Of a DNA stretch of 64,000 nt, positions 10,861 through 21,046 are shown piece by piece (positions within the stretch are counted from its first letter, which is position 1; every line of letters begins with the position of its first letter). Origin of the DNA: Stictocephala bisonia (Eukaryota > Arthropoda > Insecta > Hemiptera > Membracidae); the NCBI GenBank assembly GCA_035578905.1, contig JAQJVL010000701.1, positions 1 through 64,000 on the forward strand, read 5' to 3'. The notes under the pieces are model-generated. The model made no database searches. It saw nothing but the letters and a program-made list of their open reading frames with translations, and was not told the DNA's origin. The position numbers and the translations under genes are program-made.

Positions 10861-11468
10861 AAGAGTGCGTATTGCAAAATATGTAGATCTGTTCATGCCA
10901 TAAGTCACCATGTTCAGCTTGTAGACTGAGAGATTTCTCACGATCAAAAGTCAAGCCAAAGAATGGGTTGGAACATCTGGTTATTTCGATGCACTTAAAT
11001 CTGACGGTACGTCTACCGGATGTCACAGGAGAAGTATATCTGTGTGTCTGGAAATTGAGTAGGATAATTATCACAAATGAAATAATTACGCTAAGACATA
11101 AGCGGTCTCTGGGACAGGTTTTAAGAGTGATTAGATCAATCCCTTTGCTACATCTGGAGTTATACGGTTAAATAACGTAATAAACTTACATCACGTAGTT
11201 ACAAGGAAAATTAAGTAATTAAGTTTTGGGTCTGTGAGACCACTGATTTAGTTAATTACCCCATTCAACATAAGGAAAACAATTCTTAGCGGTCCACCCC
11301 ACCTTATTCTAGCCACAAGTTAAAAAAATGCAGTTTTATTTTTCAGAATAAGAATTGAGGAGTGAAAACCTTTATAAACGCCTTCATACAATATGAGGCA
11401 ATGTCCGCACGACATACGTGTAGCTATATCACTGTTTACGCCGTCTACTTGTTCAGTACGTCACCTGA
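10861..11468. other. Intron sequence, nothing firmly recognised
   Basis: The left part may continue the decayed retrotransposon (open frame on the minus strand to 11,074), but I cannot assign a domain. The rest is AT-rich. Confidence 0.4.
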
Positions 11469-11837
11469 TTAGGGATGGCAACAATATATCGGAAATATCG
11501 ACAAATACGTTAAAATATATCGATATATAAGTATCAGTATTTTATTTCGATAATATCAGCCATATTGATATTTTGGTTCGATACATCATGGCACTAAATA
11601 TTGACTTTATTCTCTCCCCTCAAAATCATTACGATTCGAAAAAAATAAACAGATTTAAACTAACTCTTATGCGTACAAAACATGCCATGAAGTAATAAAA
11701 TAACGTTATTTAGTTTATTATCGGTTACCCGATTTATCGATATTTTTGTTTCGATATTATAGTTAGATCGATATTTGGTTTGCGATATATCGATAATTCA
11801 ATATATCGATTTGTTGACAATATTTGCCATACCTGAT
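11469..11837. mobile_element. hAT-like MITE with ATCGATAT-rich arms
   Basis: The ends are inverted: TAGGGATGGCAACAATAT at about 11,469 and its near complement ATATTTGCCATACCTGA ending at about 11,837. The subterminal regions are filled with inverted ATCGATAT/ATATCGAT words. The TAGGGATGGCAA-type end resembles hAT transposon termini; an 8-bp target duplication is not clean. No coding capacity. Confidence 0.6.
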
Positions 11838-11868
11838 AGATTAGAGTGGTTACATTCTAAGTACACAC

Positions 11869-11996
11869 CTGGCTCTCTCATTCTCAGGGTTGTTATTGTA
11901 GGCGGAAGGGCTGCGGTTAATACTGGCTCCTAGGAGTTCTCCATGGCTCACGGAGATCTTCCCTTCGCCGAGGTCTTCGTGGGCTCGTATTATACT
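11869..11996 (-). CDS. CDase: Neutral ceramidase, exon D (INRSPSAY segment)
   Basis: 128 nt with no ATG-initiated frame of its own, found by looking for the residues missing between exons C and E. The acceptor is a T-rich tract ending GATCAG; the donor is GTGTGT after GAGAGAGCCAG. It encodes 42 residues plus two bases: SIIRAHEDLGEGKISV at the start, then INRSPSAY and NNNPENERA, the segment that family members have between the GTHTHS exon and the DVDKT strand. The trailing AG joins the first G of exon E to make an Arg codon, so both the C-D and D-E junctions are in phase. The intron to exon C is about 4.76 kb and the intron to exon E about 4.63 kb. Next to it on the left is a hAT-like MITE ending at about 11,837. 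Confidence 0.9.
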
Positions 11997-12002
11997 CTGA
12001 TC

Positions 12003-12580
12003 AAACAAAAATAAAAAATAAATTTTAATACGAACTAAACAAAAAGACTTTATTCCAAGAAATAAATCATAAGTTATAAAACATTCAACTATTTATATTA
12101 ATCTACACAAATTTGTTAAAAATAAGTGCCTTTTATTATTAAGATCTTTCTCCACATCTACAGTGCATTCTACTAGTGAAAATTATGAAAAAACTTTATG
12201 TAACATAGGTCTATAACATATGGACAAAAACATTAAAAAATAGAATTTTCTCAAAAACGGCTCTAACCATTTTGATTAAATATTCAGGAAAGGTGTGAAT
12301 TGCAATTTAAAATATATTAGTAAAAACTTCATGTCTCTAACTTGACTAGTTTTGGTGGTAACGACAAAAAACATATTTGGGAATCAAACTGGTAATTTTC
12401 AAACTGGTATTTAACATATTATGCCTAAAAACTAACAGTTAAAGTAAATGCAAGGATGGAAACTATGCACAATGTAATCTTTGGACCTTTTTTATAGAAC
12501 AAACCGTAACAGGCCAAATGTAATTATACATGATATAAAACTTTACAATAATTTAAAATTCCAAAACAAACCACTATCGA
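12003..12580. other. Intron sequence right of exon D, AT-rich
   Basis: It includes the polypyrimidine tract of the exon D acceptor at its left edge. Nothing else was recognised. Confidence 0.5.
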
Positions 12581-12582
12581 AA

Positions 12583-12900
12583 TTCCAGCACGACGGTGCT
12601 CCAGCACATTACCAAAATGAAGTTCAGTATTCTCTTAATCAGTTCCTTAGTCGGTAGATCGGTTGGAGAGGGCCGGCACAATCGCCAGATCATATCCCCA
12701 CGGGGTTTCATCAAAAATTTCGAGTACCAGGTAAGAGTTCAAATTTTATGGGGAATAAGGCATAGGATTTCGGTTGCAGTTGAGAGGATAGCGCCAGAAA
12801 TGCTCACAAACACATGTCGGGAGGTGGACTACCGACCGGACCATGTGAGAGCGATTTATGGTTATCACATTGAACTTTACAAACAAAATGTCAATCTTAG
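12583..12900 (+). pseudogene. Transposase C-terminal fragment (DDE, Tc1/mariner superfamily type)
   Basis: Begins QHDGAPAHYQNEV, the DGAPxH block around the second catalytic Asp of many insect DDE transposases, then a decayed linker, and recovers as RHRISVAVERIAPEMLTN followed by CREVDYR and HIEL at the end. The intervening region, where a WPxRSPDLTPLDFFLW-type block should be, is degraded (RSVGEGRHNRQIISPRG, FEYQVRVQILW) with shifts. This is the last third of a transposase and is not functional. No terminal repeats were identified around it. Confidence 0.65.
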
Positions 12901-13137
12901 TTGTATTTAAAACATGTTAGCATAGATATTTAAAAATAAAAGTTAAATTGTTATACCCCATGAGTTAGTTATTTCTTGATACCTCTTTACCGGACATTCG
13001 GTATTCCAAATTCTTTCAAAACTATGAGAAATATTTTAAATTCTTAAATGTTGCAATATAGTATTCTATCAATTATAATCTAGGATTCAAATCAAATAAT
13101 AATGTACACATGATATAATGAGTTTTTTAAATTAAGT

Positions 13138-13550
13138 AAGTCGGCACTAGTGGTGCAGTGTTGTAACCCAGCTACTTGGAGACAAAGTGTTGTGGAGATT
13201 GTACGTGATAGGTTCTATGCTCGGTTCTCTTAATACCGACACGGCGTCCCCTCAATGGTTGCTATCGACTTGGACAGTACTATAGAAGTCTGGAGTGTAC
13301 ATGTTGAATGGAAGTCAAGGTTGAGATGTTGTGTAGGGAAGAGAACTGAATTGTCTTAACTGAAATTCAGACCAATACGACGTGGTTCAGACTCCACGTA
13401 ACGCTGTAGATTTCATAGTTGCCCTGGCTATTGGACTATTAATAAATGGTTCTTTCTAAGAAACAGTCGACTTAGTGCACTCATTCATTTTCACTCAGCA
13501 CTTGACATTTTCCCATATTTCTATGATGATGATAATCAATTATCTGTTGA
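13138..13550 (+). repeat. Dispersed ~430-bp repeat, full-length copy (forward)
   Basis: Starts AGTCGGCACTAGTGGTGCAG, continues GTTGTAACCCAGCTACTTGG, GGTTCTCTTAATACCGAC, the ACGTGGTTCAGACTCCACGT palindrome, CTATTGGACTATTAATAAAT and ends near CCCATATTTCTATGATGATG. It defines the forward orientation of the family. Confidence 0.8.
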
Positions 13551-14196
13551 CATTTATAGGAATTATTATTGAATATCTCTTATAGAGATTATAAACGAAT
13601 ATAATAGTTTATCCCTGACGATGCTTATGAACTGAATTCTGCAAGCAATTTGAGTTATAAAATGAACTGTTCAAATAACTTTTAAGTTCTAGAACTATTT
13701 TTATAATATTTTAATCACAAATAATAATAATTGCTTAGATTATATATATACATATACATATACATATACATAATATGACTGAACATACGAATTCAAGGAT
13801 AAACAATTTAATTTAATAGTATTTTTACTATTCAAAATGTTTTTATCAAATGTTTTTTACAAGATAATCGTTAACAAAATTTAACAAAAAAAGTAAAGGG
13901 GGATCATGAGTTTAAAGTCTGTAGCGTAACGCAGGTGTTTATACTTATCGTATAATTAAAGATTATTATCTAATTGAATATAAAACGATCAAACTCATTT
14001 AAAAATTTACAGGTTTATGTGAGTTAATGCTGGTTTAAAAATAACAAGAACACATGCATTATTAATTAACGTCTAATAAATGTATAAATAAACAGTGATT
14101 TCTCCCTGTACCGTAGTAAACACAATGAATCAATACAAGTTTGTTCATGCTGTGTCAGGAAATATCGATTCATTACATAAACCTGACCTGCGAGTT
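13551..14196. other. AT-rich sequence with an (ACATAT)n microsatellite
   Basis: An imperfect TATACA run lies at 13,741-13,773. Otherwise nothing recognised. Confidence 0.6.
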
Positions 14197-14357
14197 TTTC
14201 ATTCATTGATCATTACGACGCCGATCGTAGAGATGAGGGTGAATATGAAGAGAAAATTAGTGTGATGAGGGTAGATGAACAAGTGTAGCCATTATTACTA
14301 ATTAAAGGCTGTTTGAAAGGGTTATTTATTAATATCCCAATAGCCAGGATCTCTAAG

Positions 14358-15252
14358 TTCTCTACTTCAGTGGATATCTGAGAATCATCTTTTTGTGAAC
14401 ATGGACAAAACTAGTCTCATTGAGTTTAAATTAACTAATTCTAAATCACATTTTTACAATTCCTCCAGTATTCTTATTGGTGATACAGAGATTTCATCTA
14501 GTGATTATACTATATTTTTGGGCCTGGTGATTGATTCAAATCTGACATTTAAAAAACATATAGACAGAGTTTGCAGCAAATTACATAGTGGAATTTTCTT
14601 ACTTCGGAGACTTTTAATGTTTTCAAATAGAGACATCTTGATTACAGCGTACTACGGATGTGTCTACCCACACTTAGTCTATGGACTCCCAATATGGGGC
14701 GCTGAGTGCTCAAGGGTGAAGTGCATTTTTGCATTGCAAAAAAAGGCTCTGAGAGTTATACTTGGATTGCCCCGAAATAAATCTTGTAGAGGACTTTTCC
14801 GACGTAACAAATTACTTACTTTCCCTTCACTATATATCTTGGAAACCCTTATGTTTACGAAGAAAAATATTCACCTTTTCCATCTAAAATCACATGCTCT
14901 AAGAAATTTACATAACTTAGATATTCCCCGTCACAATAGTACTTTTTATAAAAAACACTCCACTTACAACTGTGTTAAGTTGTATAATAAGTTACCTAGG
15001 TTCTTGAAGGCTGAAGCTTGTGTGCATGTTTTTAGAAAGATATTGAAATTTGTTTTATTAGAAAAAGAATACTATTCAGTTTCTGACTATTTACAAGATA
15101 CAATAATAGATAGTAAGCATAAGTTACATAGTTATAATTTATGAATTGTAAATAGTTTATATTAATGAAATGTTGTGCAATAGGTTAAGGAAGACGTTTG
15201 TCCATGACAATCTTGTTTTTATGACAATAACCTTTATTTGATTTGATTTGAT
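14358..15252 (+). mobile_element. 5'-truncated non-LTR retrotransposon (reverse transcriptase C-terminal part)
   Basis: An open frame at 14,395-15,144 encodes 249 residues. It contains FLGLVIDSNLTFKKHI, a CSKL...LLRRL helix, YPHLVYGLPIWG, QKKALRVI and a basic C-terminal region: the thumb and tail region seen after the YADD domain in jockey/CR1-like LINE ORF2 proteins. The catalytic palm is missing, so the copy is 5'-truncated. The 3' UTR ends in TTTATTTGATTTGATTTGAT, a tandem tail typical of such elements. The insertion lies inside the dispersed repeat at a TAAG site (14,354-14,357 and 15,252-15,255). The lack of stops suggests a fairly young insertion. Related to the copy at 23.9-25.0 kb. 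Confidence 0.85.
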
Positions 15253-15312
15253 AAGGGACCTACCGCTTTTCGTGGAATCCAAGCCACGCAGTATTGGTCT
15301 AATTTTCAACTA

Positions 15313-15946
15313 GGTAGAACCTCTTTAATCCGAACTAATTAAAACCGTGGGGTTGGATTATCAAATCGTTCGGATTACAGAACATATTGTTATTTATTTC
15401 CACATACAAAATTTAAATATGGCTAAAATAGATCATACTTAAAGTTTAAAGAAAAGAGAGAAGTATATATATCTTTGCAGTGTAAAAGATTGTATTGTTT
15501 ATTCAACAACGTACATACATTATAAACATTAACTACAGTAAATACCAATTATACTTTTCATCATATATAATTTGATAATTTTGCTTTTATAGTAAAAATG
15601 AGAAATTGAACATCATAAATATTTATATAAAAATTGGAAAATAATCAATACATACTACAGTAATTACATAAATTATTGAAAAATCTGATATTTTCTTCTG
15701 AATCAATGAATATGTGCGTTTTTTGCCACTAAGTCACGATTTTCCTTTAAGACGATATATATTTTATGCGGCAAGCAGCATTCGGATTGATTCTCATACT
15801 ACTTCATGGCCAACTCTAATGCATGGACGATTAAAATTGGATATTTCTGTTTCAAATATGTACATGAACATTTTTTTTCTTTCTCGTGGTGGCGTTCGAA
15901 TTAACGGGCGTTCGGATTAGATAGATTCGGATTAAAGAGGCTCTAC
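15313..15946. mobile_element. Tigger/pogo-like MITE
   Basis: Terminal inverted repeats GTAGAACCTCTTTAATCCGA on the left and the complement of GTAGAGCCTCTTTAATCCGA on the right, flanked by TA on both sides (15,311-15,312; 15,947-15,948). A second inverted word, ATCCGAACG-type, lies just inside. The TA target and the ends resemble Tigger/pogo elements (family knowledge). The AT-rich interior has no intact transposase. Confidence 0.75.
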
Positions 15947-15964
15947 TAATGACAAGCCTTATAC

Positions 15965-16523
15965 TGCTCAACACTCGAAGTGGGACTCAATGATATTCGA
16001 CAAGAGCTCACATATGTTATGAAAGTACATCCCCACATAGCTCAAGGGCGAACAACACGCCGTTTGCTGTGGCCTGCACAATTGCCAGATCTTAATCCTA
16101 TAGAAAACATGTGGAATTTTCTGAAGAGGGAAATCAGGGGTCGTGTTTTTTAGCCCTGACAACTTTGAAGTGCTTCAACAGGCTGTTATTGAAGAATGGG
16201 GTTTTATTCCTCAAAAAGCGGTTCTCGACTATGTAAACTCTATGCTCAGAAGTTAAGAGAAAGAAAAGGAGCAAGAGGAGAGTCTACTACTGAAATCAAC
16301 CGAGATATAAAACTGCAATTTTATGCAAAATTTCATTAATACTTTTAGTTATAACTACGTTGTTTTTAAATTGACTTTTTAAGTAGTGCTGCTAAAAAAA
16401 ATACCTAAAGTGGCCTACTTCCTAAGGGAAACGCCCAAAAGTAGAAAATAAGCCACAGAGCAAGCAGGGAAAGTGATTGAATTATCACTAAAAATAAAAG
16501 TGTTCTACTTCGAGTGCTGAGCA
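15965..16523 (+). pseudogene. Tc1-like transposon remnant with transposase C-terminus
   Basis: Inverted ends of about 22 bases, TGCTCAACACTCGAAGTGGG on the left and the complement of TTCTACTTCGAGTGCTGAGC on the right, enclose 559 bp. At 16,050-16,150 the plus strand encodes RRLLWPAQLPDLNPIENMWN followed by FLKREIRG, the last catalytic block of Tc1 transposases (the E of PIEN is the third DDE residue). A TAG stop and frame change follow; the C-terminus resumes as FEVLQQAVIEEWGFIPQKAV and ends NSMLRS at 16,255. The first two catalytic Asp blocks are missing, so it is an internally deleted, inactive copy. Confidence 0.85.
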
Positions 16524-16755
16524 CGTCTACTCCCTAATCATCCAGACCCTGACTACCACCCAATACTCTAGTCATTGTGTCCACATCGATGCCAACCATT
16601 GATCGGACGCTCTGGCAGTATTGAGGACCGAGAAAAGAACCTATCGTCTACAATCTCAACAACACTTTGTTCCAAAGTATCTGGGTTACAGCACTGCGCC
16701 ACTATTGCCGACTACCATACTCTCTAGGAGCCCTGCTAAGTAGTCGATGTATTAC

Positions 16756-16932
16756 CAGTAGGATCCCTGAGGCGAGGGCGTTGAACGTCTCCTTGACGAA
16801 GCCCAAAGTGTTGAGGTCAAAGAGCAGGTTCATCAGGTACCCCCCTGGGGCGGAGTGTGTGTGAGTGCCACTCAACATGACGTTGTCTTCTGTATACAGG
16901 TCACCGTACTGGAGGGACAGTCTTCTCAGAAC
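16756..16932 (-). CDS. CDase: Neutral ceramidase, exon C (GTHTHS metal-ligand motif)
   Basis: 177 nt, 59 codons, phase 0 at both ends, between acceptor ATGTCCTTGCAG and donor GTAATA. The product begins VLRRLSLQYGDLYTEDNVML and carries GTHTHSAPGG at exon residues 22-31, then a segment ending in ASGILL. In this enzyme family a histidine of the GTHTHS loop is an active-site zinc ligand (family knowledge). The preceding exon ends RME, giving the expected RME-VLRRL junction. It lies just outside the right end of the repeat block at 14,197-16,713, so the neighbouring intron sequence is largely transposon-derived. No damage is visible in the exon. Confidence 0.93.
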
Positions 16933-16939
16933 CTGCAAG

Positions 16940-17975
16940 GACATGGTTATCTTGAGAGCGTTGTGTGCTGGCAAAAAAGTAAGTTCTCATTAATTTGTCT
17001 CTACTTCAGTCACGTATTTACTTGCTCATGTTTGCATATGTAAATAAAATATTTATTTGTTTGAATATGCGTACACTTTTTATTTCTATAAAAGTTGATT
17101 TTTAGTATTTAATGTATTATTAATCTGAATTACTTTCAAACAGTACCATTTGGATTCTCTTATCCAAGTCTCCTTGAAAGGTTCCTCTCACAAAAAAATT
17201 CAGCTATTATATCGAAAGACAACTTCGGATATGTTCACTTTCTATCATGCTAAAACATCTGTTTTCTATGATCATTTTGTTGGCACATTAACCCTAACAT
17301 TCTTAGATTAAAATTATAAGAATTTAAAATGAGTGTGGTCCATGAACCCAATCTCAAAATTGATACTCTAAAGGTATGAAATATTTCATTTTAGTTAAAT
17401 ATATTCTACTGGAGATCAATTCAATCTACTCAAACAACTTATAATTGTTATTAAAATAATCTTTTAGACTTGTATATTGTTAAAACCATGTCCAGAACAC
17501 AGTTTCAAATTATTATTATTTTTTTGCAAAATTACAGTATACTATATATGAAAAATCATAAGAGTAACATATTATTAATTTAGTTTAAAGATAATTATTC
17601 AACAGCAATTACAAGTTATGTTTACAGGGGAGTTGAGCCAATCACAGGCATGGACCGGAAATAACGGCTTGTAACTTGTCTTGTAACCATAGTGTAAGTG
17701 ACAAGTCGTAACGATATGTCACACGTACGTAAATCTACGTACAGTTTACCTTTACATTTAGAGTAACACAGAAATGAAACAAGTAATTTCTTCACCAGCA
17801 TACTTCAGGTGTATATATATTATATAACAGTGGAACGTAGTTCAACACAAGGTTGGTATAATAAAAGTACGTGGTAGGAGAAAAATAATTTTATCGGCTT
17901 TATAATCACGTATATATTCTTTTAGACCTAAGTCATTTAAAGAGTAATGTAGTCTATTAAACTAGTGCAGTTTAC
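16940..17975. other. Intron sequence between exons B and C, nothing recognised
   Basis: AT-rich. The acceptor tract of exon C is at its left edge. Short open frames have no recognisable domain. Confidence 0.5.
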
Positions 17976-18413
17976 TTAAAAGTCTGCAGAGGCTGTCGGA
18001 AGTTGTCGGCCATGTTGGTTTTAGTCCCATAAGAACAATGTTATTTTCGAACCAGACATACGATCACGCGTATCCAAATTGAACAGTTAATTTTGAAAGA
18101 TTTTTTCCAACCAAATTGCACTTGATCAACAATGAAATTTCACGTTGGAATTGCTTTGAGAATTCCTAATTAGTTTTATATAAAAAAACATAAAAAATAT
18201 TTAGTTTAACGTTTTAATTTTCAAATATTTTTTTAAATTAGCCGTATGTGTTCAAAATATCAAAATCAAACCCAATGCGCAATATGATATCGTTTAAAAT
18301 AGCACCTCATTAATACCTTTTGGTCAATAAATAATGAAAAATATGGATTCGAAAATAATATTGTTCTTATTGGATTAAAACCAACATGGCCGACAGCCTC
18401 TGCAGACTCTTAA
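17976..18413. mobile_element. MITE with TTAA target duplication (piggyBac-like)
   Basis: TTAA at 17,976-17,979 and 18,410-18,413 flanks ends AAGTCTGCAGAGGCTGTCGG and the complement of GAGTCTGCAGAGGCTGTCGG. The inverted similarity continues through GGCCATGTTGGTTTTA and TAAGAACAAT to TTATTTTCGAA, so each arm is about 65-75 bp. No open frame in the core. TTAA targets are characteristic of piggyBac elements. Confidence 0.75.
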
Positions 18414-19069
18414 TTCAAACAAATGACACATTATTCTACTCAGTTGTAGTAATCTGGTGGTTATCTAAAGTTAGTTATTCAATATATATGGTGACCCACT
18501 TTTCGTCCTTCATGACTTTCTCAGAAACGTATTCATACGTATAAATACATTTCCTTACATATGACAATAGTCATAAGGGTGAAAAAACGAGACTTTTTGT
18601 TACCTTCAGTGATGGAGTGGCCCATTAAAAACTCCAGACTTGAATTATGAACAAAACCTTTATTTACACGCTAAACTAACAATATCTCTCCAAAAACTGC
18701 ATACTCACTTATCACGAAACCTTAATGTGGCTTTTGTATCATAGAGACACGCTAAAGAAAGTATATCTCGAAATTCCATTCCTAGCTGGTAGAATCAGCC
18801 CCTGAAAGTTTCCTTTTTCCCATAAGAGTTAGCTTAGTGCTTTTCCCATACTTCAACAATATCGTTAATTTAATTTAATGATTTATTTTAAACTGCTGAT
18901 TAAAAGCAAACGACACAACAGCTTGGCTGATTTGGTTTTCAATGTAAAAATTTTAAGATTATTTCTGCCAACTTTGACATGATTGCACTACTTTGCATCC
19001 CCCTAAAGTAGATCTATAGGGGTTTCTAGTCTGCAATAATTCGTTATCTATGAGAATGGCAGCAGACTA
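18414..19069. other. Intron sequence, nothing recognised
   Basis: No coding or RNA signature, no clear repeat ends. Confidence 0.5.
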
Positions 19070-19746
19070 ATCTTTTACATATGACTAGTCGACAGCCCTT
19101 TCTTCGCTACATGGTTATTCTCTGCGCTTCTTACCCTTCCCCCCTAGTTCCCTCTAAACCATCTCATCAATATAAAAGCTCAACCTGCTGCCGTTCTTCT
19201 AGATAACACATTTGTATGGTCTAGAAAACACTATAAGTCTGCTTTAGGGAGTTTCAACACGGTTCTCTCAATATTGTAAATTTCCCAAATAGATTTTACA
19301 CGTAGTATGGAGAATAAATAAATAGAAAAAGTTTAATTAATTAATTGTAAACTGTAATTATTGCATCAATAGAATAAAAATGTCAAACATTCTACTCAAA
19401 CATGTTTATTTATTTACAAAACAGCTGTTATTAATTTACTAAAATCAACCTTCGTATTATCCTTATGGAACAATTTTTAGGGATGGTTTTAACCCCTTAA
19501 GAATATTTCATCAAGATGAAAATACTCAAGTTTTCCTATTTAGCCCACAATAAACATTTGTACCAAATTTTAGCTCTGTACGATGACAGGAAGTGGGAGA
19601 ATCAGTGATAAGTGAGTGAAGGCTTCCACTCTTATATAATTATAGAGTTATGGTTTAGAGAGAGCCACGGAGGATAGGGTAATCGAGCGTAGAGAACCAC
19701 CTCGTAGTGAAAGAAGGGCTGTCAGCTAATAACATATAAATTTAAA
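19070..19746. mobile_element. MITE with ~100-bp diverged terminal inverted repeats
   Basis: The left arm (19,070-19,190) contains GACAGCCCTTTCTTCGCTAC, TTCTCTGCGCTTCTTACCCT and CCCTCTAAACCATCTCAT. The right arm (19,610-19,746) is its diverged complement, containing GTAGTGAAAGAAGGGCTGTC and TATGGTTTAGAGAG. The core is AT-rich and non-coding. The superfamily is not determined. Confidence 0.65.
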
Positions 19747-20111
19747 GTAAGTTACTTCCACTAACTTAAGGAATATTGAAATAACACTTTTGATACAATT
19801 TTCTAGTACACGCCTACTTCCGGCTAAACACCATTAACAGCACGAGTTTCCTGTTTGGGGTCTTGAATGGCCTGTGGACTGTTTCCGTACACAAGCGACT
19901 ACATGTACCCACTCAGTAAATAGTTAATGACGCCCTGTCTTCAGTTAGTGTTTGCCACCAAGATGCAGGTGAGAACTTATCACGTAAAGTATTTAATAAA
20001 TAAAGGAAGTAATGGACTTTAAGATTTATATTTCGTTGATTTACTGTTGAAATAAATTTTATGATCTCAATTTCAATCCGGCGTTCGTATATATGACATG
20101 TAATTGCATAC

Positions 20112-20255
20112 CTCCATGCGTAGCCCGTGACCCATCATGCCACACTCTACAGAGGCTAGGACAAGTCGTCTGGGGCCTTCCTCTATCACCACTGCCCTCG
20201 AGAACTGCCGCAGGTGAATTCCCGTGCCCCGCTGGCTCATCTTGGCGAAGCCCAT
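20112..20255 (-). CDS. CDase: Neutral ceramidase, exon B
   Basis: 144 nt, 48 codons, phase 0 at both ends. The acceptor is a good polypyrimidine tract ending TCCTGTCACAG; the donor is GTATGC after ATGGAG. The product starts MGFAKMSQRGTG and continues through the conserved HLRQFSRA segment and a VLASVECGMMG strand, which is the usual order in neutral ceramidases directly after the N-terminal GRAD strand. The open frame continues upstream of the acceptor, but that extension has no family similarity, so the exon starts at the splice site and not at an upstream ATG. The intron to exon A is about 1.54 kb and contains a 36-bp minisatellite and a small inverted-repeat element. No frameshift or stop is seen, so this exon appears functional. 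Confidence 0.9.
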
Positions 20256-20329
20256 CTGTGACAGGAACAAAGAGGAAATACCGTCTTCCGAGTGTTGTAC
20301 CACAGTAGCCAATCTCAGCCGTTTTACTC

Positions 20330-20510
20330 GCAACCAACTGGCGCTAGCGATCCTAGCGGCGGTGTAGCAAACAAACGATTTGAATTTTTTATTCGAATGT
20401 TTATACTCAATATATTATAACATATTTAAACTGCCATGCTATCTAGTGGAGATATACCGTATCTCTGCGAGACGACCACCAGGATCGCTAGTGTCGAGCA
20501 GTTGGCATTT
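20330..20510. mobile_element. Short inverted-repeat element
   Basis: CCAACTGGCGCTAGCGATCC followed by TAGCGGCGG at the left end is mirrored by GACCACCAGGATCGCTAGTG followed by TCGAGCAGTTGG at the right end, giving arms of about 35 bases around an AT-rich core. Lies in the intron between exons A and B. Small non-autonomous element; family unknown. Confidence 0.55.
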
Positions 20511-20791
20511 TTTTCTCGACAGTAAGCTTCGCTACTGTGTGTTTATATTATACTTTGGTTGTACGTATTGTGTTTCTACACATGACATCAATAGGTGAAT
20601 TAATAATATAAAGTGTGCTTGTGTATAGTGAACTAGACGTCGTATTTCAGTGTAGATCGAGTGGATGGGATTCTAAGTGTACTCATTTATTGATTTTGAC
20701 TATTTTAAACTAAGACTTATTGTTTTGATACCTGATAAATAATTTATAAGGCAGAAAGTAAATTGTTTTTTATAAGGAATGACTATTACTT

Positions 20792-21043
20792 CAAGATTTG
20801 GCAATCATACAATACACTGTTGGTCTTCAAGTTTTGGCAATCATACAATACACTGTTAGTCTTCAAGTTTTGGCAATCATACAATACACTGTTAGTCTTC
20901 AAGTTTTGGCAATCATACAATACACTGTTGGTCTTAAAGATTTGGCAATCATACAATACACTGTTGGTCTTCAAGATTTGGCAATCATACAATACACTGT
21001 TAGTCTTCAAGTTTTGGCAATCATACAATACACTGTTAGTTTC
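20792..21043 (+). repeat. 36-bp minisatellite, 7 copies
   Basis: Seven tandem 36-bp units, each containing TTTGGCAATCATACAATACA and CTGTTAGTCTT, with single-base variants (CAAGATTT or CAAGTTTT; GGTCTT or AGTCTT). The multiple-of-3 length keeps frames open on both strands, giving 12-residue periodic translations that are not evidence of genes. Lies in the intron between exons A and B. Confidence 0.95.
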
Positions 21044-21046
21044 CAA

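Larger units (their letters stand above)
14197..16713 (-). repeat. Dispersed ~430-bp repeat (reverse) split by three later insertions
   Basis: Pieces of one reverse copy lie at 14,197-14,357 (tail to AATAGCCAGGAT), 15,252-15,312 (AAGGGACCTACC and ACGTGGAATCC-type palindrome), 15,947-15,964 (ATGACAAGCC) and 16,524-16,713 (CATCCAGACCCTGACTACCA to the head complement GGGTTACAGCACTGCGCCAC). In order they rebuild the layout of the uninterrupted copies at 6.27 and 26.25 kb. The three gaps are occupied by a LINE fragment, a Tigger-like MITE and a Tc1-like remnant. Confidence 0.8.

Noticed and set aside
14395..15144. 249-residue frame as a host gene
   Set aside because: The motifs are those of a LINE reverse transcriptase C-terminus and the 3' tail is LINE-like; it is inserted in a repeat.
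20093..20308. Plus-strand and alternative minus-strand frames over exon B
   Set aside because: Other-frame shadows of the ceramidase exon; only the MGFAK frame matches the family.
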